NCBI GenBank assembly: GCA_033002965.1
Contig: JAURVB010013316.1
Coordinates: forward strand, 310,001 to 374,000
From: Piper betle
Taxonomy: Eukaryota > Streptophyta > Magnoliopsida > Piperales > Piperaceae
Direction of reading: 5' to 3'
Length of the DNA: 64,000 nucleotides
Made by a program: the position numbers and the translations under genes. The notes beneath the pieces were generated by a model. The model ran no database searches, was not told the DNA's origin, and saw only the letters and a list, made by a program, of their open reading frames with translations. This document shows positions 54,592 to 64,000 of this stretch, in pieces; position 1 is the first letter of the stretch; each line of letters starts with the position of its first letter.

Positions 54592-56499
54592 TGTCACAGG
54601 CCCGTTCGCAAGGCCTAATTTTTCGCCTCCGAGTTCCTGCCTGTGCGGCGTATTCCCCTCCCTGGGAACACTCAGCCTGATACTCAACACGCAATAGCGG
54701 GAGCCAAGGCCACAAACACTACACTCGTGTTCGGCCGCAATACGCACCACCGAGGTTGACCCCTGCACGTCCAGCAGATCCACCCGCTCGGTGTTGCCCT
54801 CGAACAGCGCCCTTGATCGATCACCCGTGTCTGGCCACGCACCAGCACTTCGACAGCACTCCTGGCTATCGGCACGCCTTGCCGATAGGCTGTTCCAGGA
54901 GTCAAACAGCACCACCACCGCAGCACTGCCCGATCGCCCCACCAGCAACACGCCTGGTAGAGATCGTGCCTCTGTCCCTGTTCGTCTCAGCAACCACCGT
55001 CGCCTTGTAAACCTCGACCACGACCCGGTACTAAGGTTCCCTGCCTAAAACGTCAGACAACGAACACAACACAGATATACGGGGAAACCCCAACCTTATA
55101 TTAATCTGTCAATACAAGGAATTACAAGTACTCGACTCCTCTCTCAAGCACTCGCTCGGCTTGTGGACAGCCCCCACAGCCTCGCCCCAATGTACCCAAA
55201 ATACAAAGGAAGTCACACAAGGATTACCTGGCCCGAGTAACCCTCCCAGTTGCCAACACCAGCAACCTCACAACGTGCACCTTGGATTCAAGCAAGCGTC
55301 TGGAATTCCAGCACTACTCCCAGCGCCGGCTGCAGCAACTCCCTCGCTTCTTCCCTCTCCAGGTTGCTCACGTTGCAGACACCGATCAGCAAGTCTCACC
55401 ACGAGAACAAGTTCCCAATCGGCCCTCTCTTCAGTCCGTCGAAGAGAAGTTCTCTTCTCCACGTCTGGCCTAACCCTTATATACTCCCACGAACTGCTGC
55501 TCCAAGATAACTCCGAATCTGCCAGCATCTTCAACTCCAGAGATCTGCAAGATCCACCGTGTTCAGCAACCTAGCCCATCTCCCGTCCAGGTTCATCCAA
55601 CGGCCTTCAAGTTTATCTTCAGCAGTTAGTTGCAACTACTTCTAAACGCCCAATCTGGATAACTGCATATCTTCACCAAGATACTCCAGCAACGTCCAGG
55701 AAGCTTCCTCCTAACCGTCGGCTGCACCGCTAGGATCCCGTCTCGATCACCACGGCTCGACCCTAGGCCTTGGTTCAACCTCGCAGCAACTACCGACCAA
55801 CTGCCAGCAATGGTCCACCGCTGCGTCGCCCAAATCTGCACATCGCTACCGATCAGGACCCAGTACCGCACCAAACAGCGGTACCCGCATGCCGCTCATG
55901 CCCGCGCCCATGCACCATGCAGCGCTCGCGCGCCCGCGCCCGTGCACCCGCTCGCGCGCCCGCACGCGCTCGTCCGCGCGCGCTCGCCGCGCGCGCCGCT
56001 CGCGCGCGCTCGCGCGCGCCGCTCGATGCCGCGCGCGCTCGCCCGCGCGCGTCCGCCTGTGCGCACACCTGCGCGACGCTCGGCGCGCTCGCTCGCGCGC
56101 GTCCTGCTGCTGCTCCCGGTAGCGTGATCGGTCCAAATACCGATCACCACGCAGCGCCTAGCGCCAGTGCTCGATCACAGCACTCGCTAGCGCACCTCGA
56201 TCCGACCTTGCTGCTTTTGAGGTTTCTTCGAACCCGAGACCCGGCATTGCTCGGCACACCATGTACCGACCCAAATGCCGGCACTTGCTGCTGTTCCCGA
56301 CGCCTTGCTCCACCGGCATGCTCGGTCCTCCAGCAGCGTCGTGCAACTCGGTTTGGACTGCAACATAATCACGGGTTAGCCTCGGTGTGTTGTTTCCACC
56401 ACTCGGATAACCACTGCTATCCCCTTCATGGACGTAGGGAATCCAGGAACAACACCCAAACCCTGGTTCCCGGGACGTCCACGAATCAAGGCTGTAACA
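54592..56499 (-). repeat. 5' LTR of the gag-only element
   Basis: This copy is 1908 bp. It should hold the promoter of the element, with transcription towards lower coordinates. The CGCG-rich tract lies at 55890-56105. Its last 400 bases are open in the frame that continues into gag. Confidence 0.92.
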
Positions 56500-56507
56500 G
56501 CTGCCAC

Positions 56508-57576
56508 GGTCTGGAACCACACCCATCTTCTCACCTCTCACTCATACTTCTTTGGATTCAAGGAAATGGGTTTTTCCGGCTCACCCGGAGGTGCTGCGGG
56601 AAAGAGTTGTCAGGTTGAGGCATGAATGGCTACCATGCAATCCCCACGTCAGACTAGGAGAGCCTTCGATACTTTTAAAACACTTCATTACTCGTTCAAA
56701 AAAATACTTCATTACTCGCATCCATTGATATAACTTTAAGTCCTGGACTACTCTTCAGTAAACTCTTTTTATTTATTTGATATTATGAGGTGTCTCTCTT
56801 TAATATCATTAAGTTAATATAACCTGTTACCATCAACTACTGCAGATTTTTAGGCGGCCATCAGGGGATTGAGGTTAAAGACATGTAAAAATTTTCTCTG
56901 ATGAACTCATCTGACACAAGGTATGACACCATATTTACCATCATGTTCAGTTTCTCCAGCAAAATACATAAATGGTGTCAAATTTAACTTTAATAGGCCG
57001 AAAAAATGGTTGTGTTTGGTATTCAAGCATGAACAACTAAATAGCGAAGTAAATAAAAAAGGTTAAGTTATTTGGGAAGACAATCTCGAAGAATATAGAT
57101 GGTCAACAACGTCAAAAATAAAAACATTAGCAATTACAGAATCATACGAATTTTATGGACAAAAGAATTTATGCTGAGCAGCAACCACTTTAACAAAACA
57201 TGGTAAGCTTCACATCTCTTTTTTCTATCTTCTATCAAAACCTCTGTACTTGGTATTCGGGCCTCAAACGAACTACTCGCAGCATTCTGCTAATCTCACT
57301 CATCAAATGGTTGGAAGAAATGCAGAAGATGATTAGTTCAAAATTTTGCTAGGTAACTAGCAGAAACTGTAGCTTCTTGCATCATTTCTGCTAATCTCAT
57401 CCATTATCTGAAGCTTCATGCATAATTTCTCAATTTAGGTACAACTTCCAGGAAGAAATAAACCTATGAATTTGTAAATCACGGAGAACAATTGTTAAAA
57501 ACCGGACATATAGTGCAAAATAATCAGAATTCGAGCACAAAGATTGTAGTAGCTTCTTACAATTCATAATTTCAGG
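56508..57576. other. Intergenic between the NFU3-like 5' end and the ICMT 3' end
   Basis: The first few hundred bases are the original NFU3 promoter and 5' UTR, now 6 kb away from exon 1. The right part should hold the ICMT 3' UTR. No other feature was recognised. Confidence 0.5.
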
Positions 57577-59949
57577 TCAGTTCACGAAAGGAATGCCAGA
57601 AGGAACTCTGCGGGCATACTCAGCATATCGTTCTCCAAAATATTGTCTCAAAAAGAACTCTTCATATCTTTTTTTCCAACCATGTAAGTAAACAACCATA
57701 CACACAGCTTAATTGATCAAAGTGGTATTATATAAAAAAATCGTCAATTTTAAGATACATGGATTGACGAAAGAATCAAACAGTGCAGCCAATTATGGAC
57801 AAGAATGAGGTCTACATTCAAACCAACAAAAAAATCCACGTCCACTTAATATTCATTTAATATACTCTAGCATAAGGATACGGTATTCGCCGAGCAAAGA
57901 ACTTCCAAGTAACCAATGTAAATGCTATTGCACAGATAGGATTGCAGAGCATAATCTGTGTGCCTGTTGCCCATAAGAAAAAACCACAATAGCCTGGATG
58001 GCGGATGAAGCTGTCCAGAAAAGATGGGTTATAACAAAGGAATTTTACAGTGTACGAGAACTATGCACCACAACGGCGACAGCCATTGCAGAGTCACCAA
58101 GTTGACATGAGCATAATTAATATTTGATTGTATCATAATTTCATATCAATCTATAACCAAAAGGTTCATTTATTAGGCTTACATTTGAATTTCAACATCC
58201 TCTGCAAAAGCCCAAGCTGACATGTGAAACCCATTCACCAACCGTTAATAAGTTTTGAACTTTCAAAGACAAATTATACACAGTCGATGAAGAGGCTAGA
58301 AATGTTGTGCTTAACAGGAAGCCAATATAGGAACTCCCCTAGGGTTAACTTCCATCCCCTTGTCGATTCCTCATGAGTCAGGTGCATCCAAATTCCAAAC
58401 TAAACAAAGTTTATTACATGCTGTAGTCCCAAGAACAGTGCTAGCACCCATTTGCATTTTGTGTTACAGAAAATTCAGATTATCATTAAGATGAAAGCTA
58501 AGCAATACAGATAATGGAAACTTCTAAGTAAGGACATTAAGCTAGAGAGTTGGGCATGCCCTGAATTCTCCTAGATAATTAATTCCAGCAAAATGTTCCC
58601 AATCAACTGAATGAGGCTTCTCATCAGAGAAATTCAAACATGCAAATCACAAATAAATTCAAAAAACATTGACTGACCTATAGATGCCATATGTGACTAG
58701 CTCGTTATGTGGTTCAAAATAAATTTGTATCAGATGAGTGAAAGCACGGCCAGCAGTTAAAATAGCTATTTTGCGTATCAGCTCCCCAATAATCACCACT
58801 ATGAGGCCAAAGTTGCTTATCCACCATTGCTCCTTAAGTCCTGGGACTAGCAAAATCTCTAGTGTGTACTCCAGCAACGAACAAATCATTGCAAACATGT
58901 ATGGTTTGCTGATGAGTAGTGCTGTGAACATGCAACTCTAGTTCAAGATTTAAACTTAAAAATAAAATTGAACTAATATTGATTCTGCTCCTTTCCAAAA
59001 TGTCTTAGAGAAACATTGCTCTAAAATGGAAAACCTTAAAAAATGCCACATCAGGTTAAGAAAACAAACTAAACATGTGCACATTTATAGATATATCTCT
59101 ACCTTGGTCGTCAAACTGAAAACTTTAACTGTTTTCAGACCACAGGGCATACTCGGGACTCACGCAGAGAGCATATACATTTTTCCGAAAATTCTGTCAT
59201 GCATGCAAGTCTACAAGTAATGAAGATTTTAATTTACACAAATTTTCAGAAGACCACATAAACTACACTTACCCGGAATTCTAAACCTGCAGAATTTACA
59301 CAAATTTTCAGAAGACCACATAAACTACACTTACCCGGAATTCTAAACCTGCAGTGCCATGATTTTAGTATCAATACGCATTTCCCCGACATAAATGCAT
59401 GAATGGCGATGCACATTTTCTACACACATGTTATAATCAAGCAACTAATGTACGTTTAAAGACCTCGATTGCTATCGCCTTTCCAAATATATAAAATAAA
59501 GTATACTAAAAAAACTATTGCACCTATCAACAGATTATGTCACATTCCAATCAATCAAAAAAAATAATAGTTCATAAAATCATAAAAATACTCAGAAATC
59601 ATAATTTCCACAAATTTTCTCGTTGCTAGACCAACAAACAAATGATTCAGCTTTGATTCGATCATTCCACAAACTCATACAAAACTTGTACTAAATAATC
59701 AGGGAAGAAAAAACTTCAAACTTAAATAAAAAATAAGAATCGTATCCAATTACAACACACACACATAACAAAACAAAAAAAATCTTTTTAAGCAGACATG
59801 AAGAATCAGAGCGTACAGCTTAGGTTGACATTCCGGCTGCCGTGAATCGCAACCGCGAGAACATACTCGGAGCTGTGAAAGAAGGCGACCGCCCGCAGCA
59901 TCAACCCCAACTGCTTAGCACCCGTCGAACCCAGAAAGCTCCCCGCCAT
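57577..59949 (-). CDS. ICMT: Isoprenylcysteine carboxyl methyltransferase (ICMT/STE14)
   Basis: Four exons, 59949-59817, 58921-58678, 58010-57882 and 57667-57577, encode 198 residues, close to the plant family length. Splice phases agree at every junction. The protein has several membrane segments, for example HSSEYVLAVAIHG, MFAMICSLLEYTLEILLVPG and ISNFGLIVVIIGELIRKIAI. The conserved C-terminal SAM-binding part reads HNELVTYGIYSFIRHPGYCG, then RRIPYEEFFLRQYFGERYAE and YARRVPSGIPFVN. Family role: this ER enzyme methylates the C-terminal prenyl-cysteine of CaaX proteins, the last step of their processing; in plants it modulates ABA signalling. All conserved motifs are intact. The ATG at 59949 (MAGSFLGSTGAKQLG) matches the family start; a longer in-frame extension upstream is Arg/Pro-rich and unlikely. 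I cannot say which of the two plant paralogues it is. Confidence 0.93.
59231..59354. repeat. Exact 62-bp tandem duplication in ICMT intron 1
   Basis: The units 59231-59292 and 59293-59354 appear identical; each begins AATTTACACAAATTTTCAG and ends CTAAACCTGCAG. It lies in the 895-bp intron between exons 1 and 2, away from both splice sites. Identity suggests a recent event or an assembly artefact. Confidence 0.9.
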
Positions 59950-60284
59950 CCTCTCCCCACCCCCGCCACCCAACAACCAGCCCCGAATCGGCCGAAGCCC
60001 CGCCTCACAACCACGCCGGCGGCGAGATTCCGAACAAGACGGAAAGCCGTCGCCGGCGAGTGGCCGGAGTGGTTCGGTGCAGGGTATATATATGTTGGGG
60101 GAGACTAGCGAGGAAGACGGAAAGCTCGAGCGTGGGTCTCGGGTAATGGGCCGTGATTTTGTTCGTAACTTGAGGCTCATTTAGTCCCTTTCATTATATA
60201 TCCAATAAAATGGGAGGCCCATTTATATGATTCATGAGATAAGAGTTTTTTTGTTCTATCATTCCCAATTTCCGAGTCCTTTTT
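59950..60284. promoter_or_regulatory. 5' UTR and promoter side of the ICMT gene
   Basis: The part next to the ATG is GC-rich (59950-60110), with CGGCG and CCGGCG words, typical of a plant 5' UTR. GGGTATATATATG near 60080 could be a TATA element on the minus strand (CATATATATACCC). A GGCCCAT word follows at 60150 as ATGGGCCG. Confidence 0.4.
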
Positions 60285-60746
60285 GTGGCCAAATAAATTA
60301 TAAAAATTAGTTTCATATTTAATACATTCTAATATAAAATCTATGAGGATATTTATATAAAATTTTAATTTAGATTAATAATTTTTTAAAAAAATTATGC
60401 ATATTAATTTGTACTTAGACCAGGTTGTTGTAAGTGGTATCAGGGTTGACTAAAATCTTATTGGATTAGATAATGGGCTAGACTAAAAAAAGAAGGTTAA
60501 AGAATAGAATTATGTAAACAGAATTTCTTAAAAAAATAATTGTAGAATATAAAAAGTCCAAGAAACCTCGTAAAGAAATTTTGAAAAGGAAATTTCTTAA
60601 AGATGCGAGGATTGTAATAACCCATAAAAATAGTTTAATATCTAATACATCGTAAGATAAGATTTAATATATGATTAAAATTGTAATTATAAATTTTCAA
60701 CTTAATTATTTACTTTTGAAGAAACGACTGAACTTGGTTGTTAATC
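60285..60746 (+). mobile_element. TRIM relic related to the one at 28.2 kb
   Basis: A primer-binding-site motif, TGGTATCAGGGT, lies at 60435-60446 just after a diverged LTR-like stretch (about 60285-60432). A second LTR-like stretch starts TGTAATAACCC at 60613, after a purine-rich AAAGATGCGAGGA tract. Shared words such as TTTAATATCTAATACAT against CATATTTAATACATTC support two diverged LTRs. The ends are approximate and no target duplication was found. Confidence 0.55.
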
Positions 60747-63700
60747 TTATAGGCCCTTTCTTTTTCATGTTTGTGAACTTGTCTAGGAATAATGTGAGTA
60801 TATGAAAAATCTATGAGCTTTGCTTAATTAAGATTGTCTAAAGTGAGGGAATAATACTGTGGATGTCTGCATATGAATTATTGAGATGAGGATCAACTTT
60901 GATGGGCTTATCTAGCACAGTGGGACAGGTCACTTAGGTGGACGAGAGACTTTACCCATCGCTTAGCTACCGAGGATGGCAACAAGCTTCCTAAACCATC
61001 CATATCAACAAGAATAAAGGCTTCAATAATCACACAATTTAGGGCTAAATCATTTTTAATGGAAAAATAACAAGAATAGAAGGCTGGCCAAGATAAGCCT
61101 TGTGCATGCTGAGGTGGCTAGCTCTCTCCTTCTCTCTCTGGCCCCTCCCAAGATTTTTCTCTCTAACATTGTTTTTATTATCAGTTTCAAGCTCTCGAGC
61201 CGACCCAGTTCACTGAATGTGATAGCTTGAAGGCAATTGGAGCCCGCCAACAAAAGGAGCTGGGAAAAGAAAATTTATAAAGAAGAGAATCTCCAGCTTA
61301 CCCACCCTCCACTATAACTAGAGCATGCCTTCCCCCAATGACAGTGTTTTGCATGACGACCCCCAAAACCATTTCTTAATCTCATCTTATTTTGGGTCAA
61401 TTGCTTGTTTATTTTATTAATAGCCTTGTTTTTAGCCATGGGTATCAAAATTTTCAGTGCTTATCACCTAATTTGCCCAAGTATGACTCCACTACATCTC
61501 CCCTGCTCCTACAAAATGATATCTTAAATGACATCAAGGCGTGTGTGGATGTGCATATATATAAATATATGTGTTCTTGATGAAGTCGACGGGGCGGATC
61601 CAATTCCAATCTCCCACAGGATCAGATTTTCTTCCAAACACCTGGTAGCCATGGAAGGATCTTGGATCATAAACTCATTTGAGGGGCCGGGGCCACCTTG
61701 ATTTTGAGTTGGGACCAAGCATTGATGGTGGTCATTTAGGTAGATATTCCCAGAATGATGATGAAGAAATTTAAGATAACAAATGTGTTTGGGCCTCGGA
61801 TCCATAATTTTCATCATCCATCACTTGACCGACTGCTTCCAAAGCGGCCATAAGTTGATGTCTTCCATCCACACATTTAGAAGTGAACCCCACCAGATAA
61901 CATGAAACATGTGTGCCGCTGGACTTCTTGCTGTGAATTATGTGGCTCAATCTTAATTTCTCCACCCTACCACCCCTTCCCTTTTCTTTTCATCTTTAAT
62001 TTCACCTTTGTCCATCATATCTGCATTTCCATGAATACATATAAAATCTGCTAATAAAACACAATATATCAGAGCTAGCCTGACAGAACAGAATTTCTAC
62101 ATGTACTTCTAAACACTCACTGAGCTAATCCCATTGGTTTATGTTAGTCTTATGTCAGGCTGACCCAATTCAGCAGACCCTTTTCAGATTAGTTCAATCC
62201 GCTCGTTGAGCTCTTGATCCATGGGTTGTAAACATCCAGAGTGTTCAATTTCAGGTCTGAGAGCATGTTGCATGTAAAAGCATGTGGGCGAAGGAAGATT
62301 GGTGCAGAGACAAGAGTTGAAGTTGGGGACAAGATGAGGCTTAAAAACCGACAAAGAAAGTGGGGGAGACGTCCCAATCAAAAAATGTGTATATATATAT
62401 CCTAATTTCTATCTCCGAACACGAGATGACCGGCGAAAAAAGGTAGGAGTCCCCACCCAGGGATTCATGCATGTTATAAAATAGAAAAAAGGGGGCAACA
62501 TGTGGTCGGGATTTCAGATGTTATATGCACTCATTCGCCCTGATAAACAATGATGCCTGCGTTGATTTCCAGGCCGCTCCGGCTGCCAAAGTCCAAAAGA
62601 GCCCCGGCGTGTCCGACTCCTCCCTTTCTAGTCCAGTCCTGTCATCCCACTATCTTCCACCTCCCCTTCTCTTCCTACCTAGTCTCCCATTTCAGTTTTC
62701 CCACACCCAATGTTACCAATAACTTATTAGCTGCTTTTGTGTCATGTATAACCATTGTTATAAGTTGAAGACATACTACTTAAGACCACTTGTTGGTACT
62801 TGGCAGTCACTATACAAGCCAATCTTCTTCTGGGTATATTTTTTTATTACAACCACGCAAAGAGATGTATGGGAGTTTGCGACGGGGAAGATGATTGGGG
62901 GGAAGATGAGGCTCTGGGCATTGATGGGGGAAGGGAACAGGGATGGACCCTATAGCTAAGCCTTTGTGCCTCGTCGGGGTAGCAACGCGTGCACACCGCA
63001 ACACAAATCTAATTCTCACTCCCGCCCTCCACTCAAAGATGCCGTCAGAGTTTTGTCCTCTCCCTCTCCGTACCCCTCCCACACAAATCTACCTCTCCTT
63101 CCTTGGTAAATGGTAAATGCTTTTACCTTTTCGCCGGTTTTTAGTTTAGGTACGTCGACGTTTATTTTCATGTCTGCCCATGTCTCAAACATGCATTTCA
63201 ATTTGATGTCACTGCTTCTAATTCAGATGGTAGACCTGCATGGAACCGTGTGTCTCGGCTTAAGACGTAGAAGCTAGTATAGAGCTGCATGGAACCGGGT
63301 CATGTACACAAGATGAGAACATATAACATTGTAAGTCTGACATCCCCAATGGTACATCGGGGCATTGGAAGCGAATCGGAGCATGGCAAACAAATTTGGG
63401 TCAAAAAACGTACGAGCTAAAACGTGGATTCGTCGTCTCCTCTGAGTCGCTGCTGCCCAAACGCAGAGCTCAGAGTTCAGACTCATCTCTTTAGCTAGTT
63501 CTGCGGTCTCGGTGGTGGAGCTGCTGCTACCCCGAGTTTAACAGTAAAGCTTGCCTTTTGTCGGATATACTTTAGTCGCTTGGCAGTAGGTACGGCCATG
63601 GCGGGCCAGTGGGCAGTTCCTCTTCCTTGGTTCACGGTACTGTTTGATCCATAAAGCCAAACGTGATTCAGAGGTGGGATCCCACTGGTCCCCCATTAGC

Positions 63701-64000
63701 ACCCTTGGGGATTGCTCACCATGGTCATAGCTTATTTATACCAAGCAATTACTGCCAGCTGGTTGAGTGTATCAGTGTGTGTTTATGGTTGTGTTGATTA
63801 AATGAAATGAAAATAAATGAATGGTTCCTGATCAGAAGGATGTACGAATGGGGTGAGGTGCAATAAATATGCGTAGAATACAACCAATTGGAAATGTGTA
63901 TCAGCTTAGAAAACTATTGAGACAAGGAAAGGGACTAGATTCCCAGAAATGGGATAGGGAGGGATGGAAGATCATGTATAAAAACAAGATACAACTGTCA
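60747..64000. other. Gene-free right end of the window
   Basis: No gene was recognised in 3.2 kb. Short CT-rich and GA-rich tracts occur near 61120 and 62640. A minus-strand stretch at about 61580-61965 has broken open frames with no family I recognise. The neighbouring gene on the right must lie beyond the window. Confidence 0.45.

Larger units (their letters stand above)
50407..56504 (-). mobile_element. Gag-only LTR retrotransposon with 1.9 kb LTRs, target duplication GCTGC
   Basis: The element is 50412-56499 (6088 bp), flanked by GCTGC at 50407-50411 and at 56500-56504. LTRs are 50412-52332 (3' LTR) and 54592-56499 (5' LTR), read on the minus strand; they begin TGTTACAGCC and end CCTGTGACA. 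A primer-binding site with GGTATCAGAGC (tRNA-Met type) adjoins the 5' LTR at 54578-54591. A purine tract, GGTCGGGGAGGA, precedes the 3' LTR. The 2259-bp interior encodes gag but no protease, reverse transcriptase, RNase H or integrase. It is therefore non-autonomous and probably depends on a Ty3/gypsy-type relative. The LTRs are nearly identical apart from a few indels and the GC-rich tract, so the insertion is young. Confidence 0.93.
49242..56507 (-). pseudogene. NFU3: NFU3-type chloroplast Fe-S scaffold gene, split by a retrotransposon
   Basis: Four exons: the first-codon site at 56507-56505 plus 50411-50328 across the inserted element, then 50237-50117, 49825-49525 and 49433-49242 (TAG). 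Phases agree throughout if one base is missing in exon 3. The product would be about 233 residues. It has a Ser/Arg-rich transit peptide, then [33 protein letters not shown], the cluster-binding CGSC ([15 protein letters not shown]) and a second, degenerate NFU domain ([20 protein letters not shown]) without CxxC, as in plant NFU2/NFU3. Family role: it carries 4Fe-4S clusters to photosystem I and other plastid proteins. Three faults are visible. A 6.1 kb element lies between codons 1 and 2. The expected ATG position reads GTG. Near 49744-49748 one base is missing, and the frame then meets TGA before GGNVV. Exons 2-4 still have good splice sites, so the damage is recent or partly an assembly matter. 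Confidence 0.85.

Noticed and set aside
59950..60180. In-frame N-terminal extension of ICMT
   Set aside because: It is Arg/Pro/Ser-rich and translates the GC-rich 5' UTR; the family start is at 59949.
61524..61965. Possible gene on the minus strand
   Set aside because: Two short frames with interruptions and no family resemblance; not enough to call a gene or pseudogene.

Overview
This window is nuclear DNA of a flowering plant. The genes have GT-AG introns and match well-known plant families, the intergenic DNA is AT-rich, and the mobile elements are typical plant LTR retrotransposons, TRIMs and hAT-like MITEs. I cannot name the species; nothing points to a grass.

Gene order from left to right: the 3' part of an ACT-domain gene of the ACR11/ACR12 type (+, 5' end outside the window); a ZEITLUPE-type LOV/F-box/Kelch photoreceptor gene (-) with one 3.2 kb intron; a KAKU4-type nuclear-envelope gene (+); a dead PPR gene (-) split by a 1.6 kb TRIM-like LTR element with a perfect 5-bp target duplication; an ERF003-type AP2/ERF gene (-); about 11 kb of gene-free, element-rich DNA; a 16-exon plasma-membrane H+-ATPase gene (+) with a one-base frameshift; about 7 kb of gene-free DNA; an SPL8-type SBP-box gene (+); an NFU3-type chloroplast Fe-S scaffold gene (-) cut after its first codon by a 6.1 kb gag-only LTR retrotransposon; an intact isoprenylcysteine carboxyl methyltransferase gene (-); and about 4 kb of gene-free DNA with another TRIM relic.

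The genes do not form a pathway; this is an ordinary plant gene neighbourhood reshaped by retroelements. The most notable structure is the NFU3/retrotransposon junction. The element is flanked by GCTGC/GCTGC and sits between codon 1 and codon 2. The reading frame of its 3' LTR runs in frame into NFU3 exon 1, and the same LTR frame runs in frame through the primer-binding site into gag at the other end. The H+-ATPase and NFU3 genes each lack one base in an otherwise well-preserved coding sequence, and the SPL8 last exon and one KAKU4 junction do not resolve cleanly. These may be true lesions or residual assembly errors, and a user of this annotation should know which genes are affected.

Exon boundaries come from reading splice sites together with reading-frame continuity and remembered family proteins; no alignment or transcript data were available.
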